From Paulinella micropora (taxonomy: Eukaryota; Cercozoa; Imbricatea; Euglyphida; Paulinellidae): 64,000 bases of DNA. How positions within the stretch are numbered: the stretch's first letter is position 1; each line of letters begins with the position of its first letter. Made by a program: the position numbers and the translations under genes. The stretch lies in NCBI GenBank assembly GCA_019918135.1, contig WBZZ01002351.1:37501-101500 (forward strand), in the 5' to 3' direction. Below the pieces are notes generated by a model. That model was not told where the DNA came from. It ran no database searches and worked only from the letters and a program-made list of their open reading frames with translations. Below are positions 25,411 through 34,771 of the stretch, in pieces.

Positions 25411-27780
25411 ATGAACCATTTAGGCAATCCATGGACATACCATTTTTACGGCTCTGTCATAGTGGATGAAGACTTAGAAATTGATGGAGTATTATATGGC
25501 GATCATATTGAAGCAAACTCAATCCAAGCAAGGACGGATGACATAACAATATCGTCGCGAAATAATAACTCTTTTTTGTTGATATCTGATACTGGTTATG
25601 TCTCAATTAATAACGAATATGATTTACCATTAGCGGACGGCAAAGCAAATCAAGTATTAAAAACGGACGGGTTGGGTAATACTTCATTTGCTACATTAAC
25701 TTCAAGTTATATAAGCGATTTTGAACTGGATAAATTAACGGATGTAGTCATAACCGCACCGATAGCGATGAATAGTTATCTCACATATAATTCAATAAAC
25801 TGGGTAAATAAAACATTTCCGATAAATGTTGATGAATTCGGCAACATTAGTATGGGCGGTAATTTGAATATAACGGGAGTTAATTTACTAAATACGAAAG
25901 ATGTTGATACTTGGATATCAGAGCATGAAGACAATAATGATAAAGTGTCCGCGGACGGCTCAATTAATACACACAGCGATGTGTTAATTACAGGCACACC
26001 CGCCGATAACCAACTGCTCATTTATAGCACAGGACAATGGAGAAATACAAACTCACCTTTTCTTAGATTGGACGGAACCGCGAATATGACGGGCGGATTA
26101 AATATGGGAGGATTTGCTATTTCAAATGTCGGTAATGTTGATGGTATTGATGTTTCTGCCCTTGATACTTCGGTGGTTAAACTAACAGGAGACCAAACCA
26201 TAACAGGAAACAAAATATTTACCACTTATTTGGGTATAAAAGATTCAAATCCATTGAATACAGGTAAGTTATTCTTCAACAAAAATAATAATACGGGTTC
26301 TATTTATTCGTCGGAGGTAGGTGGAGCAACGGGCTATCCATTATCTATTGTCGGTTCAACCATAACCCTTGCTTCTACCACGGGGAGTGGGATAACATTG
26401 ACGGGCAATGTTTTAAATTTTAACAGCACAACAGCAATCAGCGGACTTCCAGCACCATTCTACGATGGCGATGCTTCAACAAAAGCATATACTGATACGA
26501 AACTAGCAAAGGACGGCACAACGACTATGACTGGAGCACTAAATATGGGAGGATTTAACATAACAAATGTGGGTAATGTTGATGGTATTGATGTTTCTGC
26601 TCTTGATACCGCAGTCGTTAAACTAACAGGAGACCAAACTATAGCAGGAGTCAAAACATTTAGCAGTGAAATCAAAGCAAATGCGGGGATAACAACAACA
26701 ACATTAACAACAAGCGACAATGTGGTAGTAGGAGCAGGCAAAAGTGTTTTCATAGATAGAAAAGCACTCGCCAACAATAAATTAGTCTTATGGGACGGAG
26801 GAACACCATCAACAACTGCTTTTATTGGTTTTGGTGTTGCAAGCCAAACTTTGCTTTATAATGTTAATGCTTCAACTGATAGTCATATATTTTACTATGG
26901 TGGGACAAACGAATTATTCAGGATTAACAATGGAGAGGTTAAGGCTTCAAAGGTAATAACCGCAAGTGCGGGAGTATCAACAACCACATTAACGGCGAGT
27001 GGGGCAATAACAGCGAATGGCGGACTAAATATGGGAAGCCAGAGTATAACAAATGTAAATCTGGTTGATGGCGTGGATGTTTCTGTTCTTGATGGTTCGG
27101 CGGTTAAAACATCAGGAAACCAAACCATAGCAGGAATCAAGACATTTAGCAGTGCCCTTGAAATAACTGGAAATTCAACGAACGCGACAACAAAAGGAAC
27201 ATTTGTGGTTTTTAACTCCACAGCCAATATAGGAACTATCGGATGCCTTGATATGGGCACGGGCGTAAATTATAACTTTGAAATAAATGCGAAAAAAATA
27301 AGTTTCATTATTGATGGAGCGATAGTCGGTTGGGTAAATGCTTCGGGGCTAGATTGTAATAGTAGCAAAATAGCCAACCTTGGAACTCCGACATTAGCGA
27401 CGGACGGAGCGACAAAAGGGTATGCGGACACATTGGACGGGGAAAATGTAAAACTAACAGGAGACCAAACAATAACTGGAATTAAAACATTCAATGGAAC
27501 GAGAACAGAGATAAAATATCTAACTCTAACAAACACTGCGGATTTTAATAATGTGGATATCACTAATGGCGGAAATATAACATATAATGGGGCTCGGATA
27601 TTAAACCAAAATGGAGGAGATATATTCTTTTCTCAGACAACGGGGGATTATCAATATTTCTTATTTACCTTAAACACCGATTCAAGCGGAACCGCAGACC
27701 AAAGAGGTTATGTATTCACGAATGTTTGCATACGATGTAGCAAAAGGGGCGGGACTTTATATTTCAAAACTTTTGGATAA
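25411..27780 (+). CDS. Fibre-like protein, base and shaft (element B)
   Basis: 789 residues from ATG 25411 (MNHLGNPWTYHFYGSVIVD). Repeats: VKLTGDQTI(A/T)G(I/N/V)K at least four times, GGLNMG / ALNMGGF three to four times, GNVDGIDVSALD twice, plus the SDVLITGTPADNQLLIYSTG module. Beta-helical trimeric fibre architecture is likely. The base differs from element A's fibre, but long shaft segments are nearly the same in protein and DNA. Likely receptor-binding fibre; the whole fibre locus runs to about 28.7 kb and looks broken in a few places. Confidence 0.8.
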   Translation: MNHLGNPWTYHFYGSVIVDEDLEIDGVLYGDHIEANSIQARTDDITISSRNNNSFLLISDTGYVSINNEYDLPLADGKANQVLKTDGLGNTSFATLTSSYISDFELDKLTDVVITAPIAMNSYLTYNSINWVNKTFPINVDEFGNISMGGNLNITGVNLLNTKDVDTWISEHEDNNDKVSADGSINTHSDVLITGTPADNQLLIYSTGQWRNTNSPFLRLDGTANMTGGLNMGGFAISNVGNVDGIDVSALDTSVVKLTGDQTITGNKIFTTYLGIKDSNPLNTGKLFFNKNNNTGSIYSSEVGGATGYPLSIVGSTITLASTTGSGITLTGNVLNFNSTTAISGLPAPFYDGDASTKAYTDTKLAKDGTTTMTGALNMGGFNITNVGNVDGIDVSALDTAVVKLTGDQTIAGVKTFSSEIKANAGITTTTLTTSDNVVVGAGKSVFIDRKALANNKLVLWDGGTPSTTAFIGFGVASQTLLYNVNASTDSHIFYYGGTNELFRINNGEVKASKVITASAGVSTTTLTASGAITANGGLNMGSQSITNVNLVDGVDVSVLDGSAVKTSGNQTIAGIKTFSSALEITGNSTNATTKGTFVVFNSTANIGTIGCLDMGTGVNYNFEINAKKISFIIDGAIVGWVNASGLDCNSSKIANLGTPTLATDGATKGYADTLDGENVKLTGDQTITGIKTFNGTRTEIKYLTLTNTADFNNVDITNGGNITYNGARILNQNGGDIFFSQTTGDYQYFLFTLNTDSSGTADQRGYVFTNVCIRCSKRGGTLYFKTFG

Positions 27781-28700
27781 TAAAAGTGCTTCGTCTGACA
27801 TTGTCCGTCTTAACAATGCGGGTGGTATGCGATTTTATGGGGCTTTGGATATGAATTCAAACAACATAACAAGTGCTGGAACAATTACTTCAACTGCAGG
27901 CATAACTACAACGACATTAACAACGAGCGACAACATAGTAGTACTGGCAAAAAAATATTTGTAGATAGAAGTGCGTTGGCAAATAATAAACTGGTCTTAT
28001 GGGATGGAGGAACAGGTTCCACAACTGCTTTTCTTGGTTTTGGTGTTGCTAATAATACATTGATATATAATGTTAATTCTGCTGATAGTCATGTATTTTA
28101 TCATAGTGCAGCGACAGAATTATTTAGAATAAACAACACAGAAATTACTGCTTCAAAGCCTATAACTCTTCCAACAACATCCAGCGGTTATTTGACAATA
28201 AGACAAAGACCAAGCGCCACAGTCGACCCACAAATATTTATGAAATCGGGAGGATATACGAATTATGCTGTAATTGGTGCGGTTAATGGTTTGCTGCATG
28301 TGGACTACTTCAAACTCTACGGGTGAGCCTTCTGGTAATTATGTTTATGTTCCTCTTAATGGTAATTGGACATATACATCGCACAGGAGGCTAAAATCTG
28401 ATATTACAACATTAGACCGGGGTGATTGTTGCGAGAAATTATCAAAAATAAACTGCTGTTCGTATTATTGGAAAACTGACAAAAAGAAAGAAAGCAAGAA
28501 TTGTGGTTTTATTGCTGATGAAGTAAAAAAAAATATTTCCAGAATTTGTATCCGAAAGTGGAATAAAAGCAGACGACGGAGAATGCTACCTTGAATGTAT
28601 AACATATACAAATTTTATCCCAATATTGGTCAGTGCTTTTCAACACATGGCGGAAAAGGTAGTTAATTTAGAAAAACAAAATAATAATCTCAGCTTATTA
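27710..28700 (+). CDS. Fibre-like protein, distal part with S74 chaperone (element B)
   Basis: Coding sequence after the shaft holds AGLYISKLLDNKSASSDIV, repeats as in element A, then the S74 chaperone-of-endosialidase signature: HRRLKSDITTLD, CGFIADEVKK and a final MAEKVVNLEKQNN coiled coil. It matches element A 12247-13812 closely. S74 domains drive trimer folding of fibre proteins and then autocleave. Several frames are used, so the locus is a broken fossil. Confidence 0.7.
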
Positions 28701-28751
28701 TATAAGACATATCCAAGCAAGTGGCAGAAATACGAGCTGACATTTTCCCTA

Positions 28752-29102
28752 ATGTCTAATAATACAACTAGACTTCACAGACCCCCACCTATTATGGATA
28801 TGGATGGCGAACTAACTCCCGAATTAAAATCTCGCGTTTTGGATATTGAACTAAAGACGGAAGAAAAAAAGATTGACAATGAAATTGAGAACGAATGGAA
28901 CTGCTGTATGACGACAAGGAAAACAGACAGCCGACTTATTAAATACTTATTTCAAATGGCTATAATTATAGCAATCATCACGATTTGCTTAATAAAACTC
29001 GCTAAAAATAACTTACCTTGCGAGCAGGCAAATGTATATGTAGGTTTGATTAGTTTATTAATCGGCATCGTGCTTCCTTCTCCTTCTTCAAGTAAGAAGT
29101 GA
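28752..29102 (+). CDS. Two-transmembrane protein with TRLHRPPP N-terminus (element B)
   Basis: 116 residues: MSNNTTRLHRPPPIMDMD, then a charged middle with a Cys pair (WNCCM), then two hydrophobic segments (LFQMAIIIAIITICLI and VGLISLLIGIVL) and a SPSSSKK end. About three quarters identical to element A 11888-12244. Sits right after the fibre gene and overlaps the convergent Cys-rich gene by 15 bases, the same layout as in A. Confidence 0.7.
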   Translation: MSNNTTRLHRPPPIMDMDGELTPELKSRVLDIELKTEEKKIDNEIENEWNCCMTTRKTDSRLIKYLFQMAIIIAIITICLIKLAKNNLPCEQANVYVGLISLLIGIVLPSPSSSKK

Positions 29103-29357
29103 GAATTCATATAAATGTATTTTATACCACATAGCATCATTTGAGCACATTAAAGGCAATGCTTCTTCAAAACTAATACACCAATCACTCATTGGCTTAT
29201 ACACACATTTAAATTTTGTTTCAATACCTTGCTTTATACAATAAGCACAACTCTCATTCTTTTTTTCGCTTACCCGAGAGTAAAAGTCGCAGGCAGTCCG
29301 CGACATAGCAAATCTCCAACAAGTTGGAGATAACACAAATAGCAATATTAATAACAT
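29088..29357 (-). CDS. Small secreted Cys-rich protein (element B)
   Basis: 89 residues: hydrophobic N-terminus (MLLILLFVLSPTCW), then CDFYSRVSEKKNESCAYC, KFKCVYKPMSDWC and LMC. The ectodomain is nearly identical to element A 11636-11899, while the signal segments differ. Reading frame open. It is the most strongly conserved small gene between the two elements. Confidence 0.65.
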   Translation of the reverse strand: MLLILLFVLSPTCWRFAMSRTACDFYSRVSEKKNESCAYCIKQGIETKFKCVYKPMSDWCISFEEALPLMCSNDAMWYKIHLYEFSLLT

Positions 29358-29360
29358 ATA

Positions 29361-29573
29361 TTATCCCTCTTCTTTAATTATATTATTATAAATCGCCTCT
29401 CGTTGCTTATCTGATAGCGGTAAGCGGTAAAGTATATTTTCAGGTTTTCTAAAAATGTTGGGGTTTCTATTCACTAAGTTCTGAGTGATGCGGATTTGGT
29501 CAATTTCCTTTCCTAGCCTTTCCAACTCTTCAAGTTGTCGTTCGTCTTTGCTTTTTTCTTTTTTATTTTCCAT
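29361..29573 (-). CDS. Hypothetical 70-residue charged protein (element B)
   Basis: MENKKEKSKDERQLEELERL helix followed by IFRKPENILYRLPLSDKQRE. ATG after ATATAGGAT. It stands immediately before the Cys-rich gene on the same strand and overlaps the upstream part of the plus-strand capsid gene region. No family recognised. Confidence 0.4.
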   Translation of the reverse strand: MENKKEKSKDERQLEELERLGKEIDQIRITQNLVNRNPNIFRKPENILYRLPLSDKQREAIYNNIIKEEG

Positions 29574-29778
29574 CCTATATAATAGTGGATTAAAAAAAAT
29601 ACCACACGAAAAACCATTTTTTGCGTATTATAACGAAATTAGACGCGAACATAAGTATTTGTTGGATGAAGCAGACCAATTTTGGATTGATGACGTTAAT
29701 GAAGGTATCAATAATCAAGCCCTTGAGAGGCTTAGAGCAGATAGATTGTTGGATGCTTCAACAAGAGGGGGAAATACT

Positions 29779-32031
29779 ATGGAGGATTTGAAAGATAGGA
29801 TTAGTGCGTTGGACAATAAGCGAAGTATTTATGTAAATATGAATTACGACGAACTGAAGGCACACCTCCAAGATGACGGCATTGATATGAAAGAATTTGA
29901 AAGAAAACACGGAACTGCCCCCATGAACGAACAAATGATTGAAATGCGAAAATTAGCAATGGCTACCGATAAATATGATATAACGCACATAGAAGACAAT
30001 ATCCAGCAAATGAAGCGTGATATAGCACAATTGGTAAAACAAGAATATAAAGAAGAAGACTTAAAACGATTAACCGATAAGGGTTTAACGTATATGAAAA
30101 ACAAAGGCAAAGCGGATAAAATTCGCGTAATACGAAGAGAGGATAGAGCGCAAGCGGAGCAGGATTATAAGGAATGGAAAGAAAACCGAGAAGAGTGGGA
30201 GAGAAAACACCCAGATGATGCTTTAATAGAAGCACAGATAGGCGACGAACACAAGATGCTTGTGCCACGAATAGGTGATGACCCCCGAAGTGTAGAAAGA
30301 TTTGTTAATGCTATTATTAGAAGTATTCAGGAGATCATTATGAGTCCCAGACTTAATAGATTACTTAACCTTGCTACAGGTGCTGGGCGATATGGTGTGC
30401 GAAGGATAGCGTGGGGGCAGATATTGAGATTAATTGCCAACAATCCACAACTACGTGCGATGAATGTTGGATTACTTGGAAGAAGAAGAGCAGATGCTTT
30501 CAATGCCCTTTTGCTAACACTAGCAAGAAATGAAATGCCAGAGGGTTTGCCTCCGCCTAATCCTCGTTTAATCGCAAGCGGACAACAAAGAATAGGCGAT
30601 TATGTGTTGAAGGATATGTTGAGAAGATTAGCCACTGGAATAGCGTCTTTAAATGTGTGGGGCGCATTTAAAACAGGCGTAGAGACTATGTCAGTTCTCG
30701 GTTTTGGAAAAACACTTGGAGAAATATATAGAACATGGTCTGCTCAACCAGATGCTCTCATTAAGTTGGAAGAAGAACGAATTCATACCGAAGGAAGTAA
30801 TTATAATGGTGGGGGCACACGAGTGGAAAGCCGTCTTCAATTAGATAGAACTCGTGGCAAATTTCCTTACATTCTCCCAGCAGATGCTTTAGACTTAGTT
30901 GCTTTCGAACATGATTTATTGTATGCGTCAGGCGATAAGAATGTCCAAGACTTTGCCGATAAACGATATTTTGAAAGAATTACCAATATGAGTGATTATC
31001 TAACGAGTAATGGATTGGCTACGGCCGAAGTTGCCAAGAGTATTTTTGACAATTACAACTCAATGTTTTCAAAAGCGGATATATCTAGAATGGCCTTAGA
31101 AGCACAGGGGAGGGCACGCGGTGGAGTATCATATTTGGACGCGATGAAATTCTGGAAAACTATCAAATTAACACCTCCAGATGCGAAGTATAACGGATTT
31201 ATAGGCGATGTAGATAAAGCATTGATGTCTATGATTGGTATCATGAAAAATGTGGGCAGTTTTGACAAGGATGCGACATTTAAAGTAAATAAAGTAGTAA
31301 ATCCTACTACATTTAATAAACAATATGCGGAACTCGTTGATGGATTTAATAAAATTGTTAAATCGCAAGAAACAGCCGATGGCGTGAAAGGATATTCTCT
31401 TATCGCACCAGCAAATGAAACTACAATTAATAATTTTATAGAAAAAATAAATACACAGAGCATAAAAGATATTCCACCAAGTATAGAAAAAGATATAAAT
31501 CTTAGTGTTGAAGTCCCGATCGCATACTCAGACAATATGGTAGTAGCACCCAATTTTGATTCAATCGGACTGGGCAATAACTTGGCTCTACTTGATGATA
31601 AAGGCGCCCAAACGAGGCACTTAAAGGGATTTGTTAAATCGTTAAGAGCGAAGACTGGAAAGAAAATTAAACTTTCTAATTATGACGATCCAAAAGTTGG
31701 ATGGGAAGAGGCCATCAAACAAGCACTAAATCAAGGTGCTAGTATATCAGACGTAGCAGACGCAGATGATATTTTGGATAAGAGAATTTACGAAGAAGTG
31801 AGGGGTAAATTGACACCAGACCAAATGAAGCAATTAGAGGATTTAGAATTGAGGGATGCGAGCGTGCCAAGAAAACAAACACCAATACCAACACCAGCAC
31901 CACAAACTATGCCACCAGCACCACAAACCATGCCACCGCAAACTCAACCACCGCAAACCATGCCACCAGCACCGCAAACCATGCCACCGCAAACAAGCAC
32001 CAGCACCACCAAATCCACAACCAGAGTATGA
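29779..32031 (+). CDS. Large capsid-associated protein with parvovirus-like phospholipase A2 domain (element B)
   Basis: About 750 residues from the first in-frame ATG (MEDLKDRISALDN); similar coding extends upstream to about 29.59 kb without an ATG, so the start is uncertain. An N-terminal helical region is followed by a middle domain with SNYNGGGTRVESRLQ, then PADALDLVAFEHDLLYASGD. This is the YxGxG...HDxxY arrangement of the PLA2 domain in parvovirus VP1u, where His-Asp is catalytic. The end is PQTMPPAPQTMPP repeats. In parvoviruses PLA2 breaches the endosome during entry; a similar entry role is inferred. Confidence 0.72.
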   Translation: MEDLKDRISALDNKRSIYVNMNYDELKAHLQDDGIDMKEFERKHGTAPMNEQMIEMRKLAMATDKYDITHIEDNIQQMKRDIAQLVKQEYKEEDLKRLTDKGLTYMKNKGKADKIRVIRREDRAQAEQDYKEWKENREEWERKHPDDALIEAQIGDEHKMLVPRIGDDPRSVERFVNAIIRSIQEIIMSPRLNRLLNLATGAGRYGVRRIAWGQILRLIANNPQLRAMNVGLLGRRRADAFNALLLTLARNEMPEGLPPPNPRLIASGQQRIGDYVLKDMLRRLATGIASLNVWGAFKTGVETMSVLGFGKTLGEIYRTWSAQPDALIKLEEERIHTEGSNYNGGGTRVESRLQLDRTRGKFPYILPADALDLVAFEHDLLYASGDKNVQDFADKRYFERITNMSDYLTSNGLATAEVAKSIFDNYNSMFSKADISRMALEAQGRARGGVSYLDAMKFWKTIKLTPPDAKYNGFIGDVDKALMSMIGIMKNVGSFDKDATFKVNKVVNPTTFNKQYAELVDGFNKIVKSQETADGVKGYSLIAPANETTINNFIEKINTQSIKDIPPSIEKDINLSVEVPIAYSDNMVVAPNFDSIGLGNNLALLDDKGAQTRHLKGFVKSLRAKTGKKIKLSNYDDPKVGWEEAIKQALNQGASISDVADADDILDKRIYEEVRGKLTPDQMKQLEDLELRDASVPRKQTPIPTPAPQTMPPAPQTMPPQTQPPQTMPPAPQTMPPQTSTSTTKSTTRV

Positions 32032-32438
32032 AGGAGGTGTTTATAAAAGTGGAACAAAACAGGGACTCCCATTCTGGGAGGAGAAAGTTAAAGATGAAAA
32101 ACTTAAAGAAATGATGAAAGAATACAAAGTTTCAGATGACCCAGATCCAGCAACAACACCAAATCAAGCCATGGTTGATAGCATGAGAAGCATTGATAAA
32201 TTGGTTGATAAACTTATGGGGAAATCTCCCGCTGATAAAAAGAGAAGATATGTTAGCACTTATTCGTTTTCTAATGCCAAGCGACCAGAATGGCGGTATC
32301 GGCACTTCGCAAACAAACCCACTTATTAAAGGCAACGAACTAAGACGCGATCGCATGCTAGACACCAAGAATGATTTTGAATCACTAGATAACACACGTT
32401 ATGGCAACACAAATAATCACTTTATGTTGAATAGATAA
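32032..32438 (+). CDS. Coding-like tail after the PLA2 protein (element B)
   Basis: Continues the plus-strand coding character: PEYEGGVYKSGTKQGLPFWE, MVDSMRSIDKLVDKLMGK, then a basic end. Probably belongs to the PLA2-domain gene or is a small separate gene; reading frames change, so this part is degraded. Confidence 0.35.
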
Positions 32439-32462
32439 AATAGAGCAGTCATCCAGACCAGA

Positions 32463-32711
32463 ATGAAAGACAAAAGAGAGTTTCCAAAAATGAAACGAAA
32501 ACTGACTAGAAATTTCCCTGCTGAAATCCCGCGACAAGTTCAAACTCGTCCAGAAAGAAATGATTTTAAACCGCTCGTCAATCCTCCAAGTAATTATGCT
32601 TTTGGTAGTCCTTACTCTCCTTATTTCTATAATTATGCTTCACCACCTCAACCCTTTGGTGCCGAATATGATAATTATAGATACAATCCAAACTATTTTC
32701 AAAACCCATAA
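32463..32711 (+). CDS. Pro/Tyr/Asn-rich small protein (element B)
   Basis: 82 residues. Basic start (MKDKREFPKMKRKLTRNFP) and a low-complexity aromatic tail (FGSPYSPYFYNYASPPQPF). Likely a disordered virion component; lies just upstream of the packaging ATPase. No family recognised. Confidence 0.45.
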   Translation: MKDKREFPKMKRKLTRNFPAEIPRQVQTRPERNDFKPLVNPPSNYAFGSPYSPYFYNYASPPQPFGAEYDNYRYNPNYFQNP

Positions 32712-32722
32712 TATAGTGAGAC

Positions 32723-33624
32723 ATGCATAAATCTATACGTAAAGGATTAATAGCAAACAAGTTGCCACGAAAAACACTTTTGAAGCAGAATCTGGAGAAA
32801 ACCAATATAGAAAAAGCACACGAGGAATTTACCATTGACAGGCCAGTAATAACAGAGTTAGATAACAAAAAACCGCCAAAATTTAAGAATGACTTAGAAA
32901 TGCAACCAATTAAAACACAAAGAGATGGCATTGAATTGCTTCCTATTCAAAAAGAAGGAATATTGCCAGCAATGGGGACTATGGTTATATGCGCAAGCAC
33001 TGGCGGAGGTAAATCAGTTATGATTTGTAATCTACTCGCCAAAAAGAACATGTTGAAAGGATTTTATGATAGAATAGAGTCTTTTGCTTAAGTCCGTGCC
33101 CGATTTTGGAAGACACTCTCAAGTTAAAAAAAGAAGACATAATCAAAGAAGATAGGCCTGAGTTAATGAGAGAAATATTAACCAAACAAAAAGAACTGAT
33201 TAAAACTAAAGGGTTTAAGAAGGCACCAAAAATACTATTGTTGTTGGATGATATCGCACAGAGTAAAACTTTTCTCAAATCAGAAGTGCTTACCGAGTTG
33301 TTTTTCGCTTCAACGCATGCTAAGGTGTCAGTCTGGGTAGCAACTCAGAGTTATACACAACTCCCGCGAAGAATAAGAATTAATTGCCATTGGATGATTA
33401 TTTTTAATGGAGTAAGGCGGAGCGAACTTGACAGACTGGCAGATGAATATGAAAGTCCTTTTCTCACCAAAAAAGAATTTTACAATATGGTTAAATATGC
33501 TACGGCAGAACCTTATTCATTTCTAGCAATTAATAATACTGCTAGTGATAGAACGACCCAGTTTAGAAAGAATTTCTCTACTATATTACGATTAAATAAG
33601 GATAGAGATATGACAAACCTGTAA
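32723..33624 (+). CDS. Genome-packaging ATPase, FtsK/HerA (A32-like) type (element B)
   Basis: Walker A TMVICASTGGGKSVM near 33.0 kb and Walker B KILLLLDDIAQS near 33.24 kb, followed by SVWVATQSYTQLPRRIR (sensor-type) and a C-terminal FRKNFSTILRL. This order and spacing match the A32-like packaging ATPases of PLVs, Polintons and NCLDVs, which drive DNA into the capsid. Clearly diverged from the element A ATPase. It stands before the capsid genes, a usual PLV order. The locus looks broken once. Confidence 0.78.
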
Positions 33625-33667
33625 AAAAATTAAATTAAATAGTTTTTTTTTCGCCATAATATATGAC

Positions 33668-34246
33668 ATGACGGAATCAACTAAATTATACAAGACTTGC
33701 TATCAACAAGCAATTGCTATTTGGTATAAACAAAATGCGCAAGGAAAATTCGTGACGATTCGTAAGGGATCGCCCGAATACTTAGCAGTGAAGAAGATAG
33801 AAGATGATATTAAGAGTGGCAAGATTAAGTGTCAATTAAAACCAAAAGTAAGCAAATCAGGAAGTAAGAACAATGAACAGCAACTTGACCAAATGCCAGA
33901 TGAATCATTAAAAAGAAAAATACCAGACATAGAATCGGCAAAAACTTCATTGCCTAAACCAAATGCCAAACCTATTGAGATGTCTCCAGCGCTTAAGATT
34001 GAACAATCTTTACCCAAATCTGTCAATCCCACTCCTGTTGCTGTGCCGAAACACACTACCACAACACCAGCAAGTAAGATAGAAGCAATGGAAGATGCTT
34101 CTAAAGAAACTCCGCCAACTGAAAAGGTTGCTGAAACTAATGACATTGATGTAAATCAAGCCATAGTGGATTTAAAGAAAATGAAAGAGGAAAGAATTAC
34201 GCACCAGAATTTACAAATTATAAAAAAAATAATTAATGGTAATTGA
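33668..34246 (+). CDS. Hypothetical protein, disordered Pro/Lys/Ser middle (element B)
   Basis: 192 residues, ATG after CGCCATAATATATGAC. N-terminal folded-looking part (YKTCYQQAIAIWYKQNAQGK, then KGSPEYLAVKKIEDDIKSG), a long disordered middle, and a C-terminal helix (VNQAIVDLKKMKEERITHQ). Open frame. Position between ATPase and capsid genes suggests a virion protein; no family recognised. Confidence 0.5.
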   Translation: MTESTKLYKTCYQQAIAIWYKQNAQGKFVTIRKGSPEYLAVKKIEDDIKSGKIKCQLKPKVSKSGSKNNEQQLDQMPDESLKRKIPDIESAKTSLPKPNAKPIEMSPALKIEQSLPKSVNPTPVAVPKHTTTTPASKIEAMEDASKETPPTEKVAETNDIDVNQAIVDLKKMKEERITHQNLQIIKKIINGN

Positions 34247-34291
34247 TAAAATAATATATTATGCGGATATTTATATATTCGCATTTTTATA

Positions 34292-34690
34292 ATGATTAAA
34301 AACTCAAGTGCTTCAAAACGTTTGCCAATTGACTTTATCAAGAAGATAAATGAAGCAAACCGACCAAAAAGTGATGGGTTTCAACTAAACCAGTTTGAAT
34401 TGTGGAGTAGTCATGGTGCCCCATTAGTTAATCAGCCATTGACTGAATTTGGCGATCTTGTCCCGTATGAGAAGAGCACTATTCAAAACACATTAACAGA
34501 CATTTCTGATAAAAAAGAAAATGCGGATGTTGTTGATTTGGACACTGCTGTTAGCAGTTTGGCTTATTTAAAGAAAGCAGTTGAGAATGCTGAGGCAAGA
34601 GAGTTTCAATTGACTTCACCACAAGATGCGAGACTTGACAATATACAAAAATCAGTTGATTTTATTAAACAATCCGTTTCAGGTGAATAA
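34292..34690 (+). CDS. Hypothetical protein upstream of the major capsid gene (element B)
   Basis: 132 residues, LPIDFIKKINEANRPKSDGF start, then FQLNQFELWSSHGAPL and a helical C-terminal half (VSSLAYLKKAVENAEARE). Open frame, TATA-type sequence (TATTTATATATTC) before the ATG. Conserved position next to the capsid gene; function unknown. Confidence 0.5.
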   Translation: MIKNSSASKRLPIDFIKKINEANRPKSDGFQLNQFELWSSHGAPLVNQPLTEFGDLVPYEKSTIQNTLTDISDKKENADVVDLDTAVSSLAYLKKAVENAEAREFQLTSPQDARLDNIQKSVDFIKQSVSGE

Positions 34691-34771
34691 ATAATTATTT
34701 TTAATTTCTATTATTATTTTTTAGTATAGTAGCATTGCGAATTTTACAATCCCACAACCACACAAAAAAAA

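Noticed and set aside
25776-27563. Long minus-strand frames opposite the element B fibre
   Set aside because: Same cause: antisense of repetitive fibre codons; identical antisense frames appear in both elements only because the fibre is shared.
25411-28700. Bacteriophage contamination, because of S74 tail-fibre domains
   Set aside because: The fibre is embedded in an ITR-bounded element with eukaryotic-virus genes (minor capsid, A32-like ATPase, PLA2) and a matching copy exists in element A.
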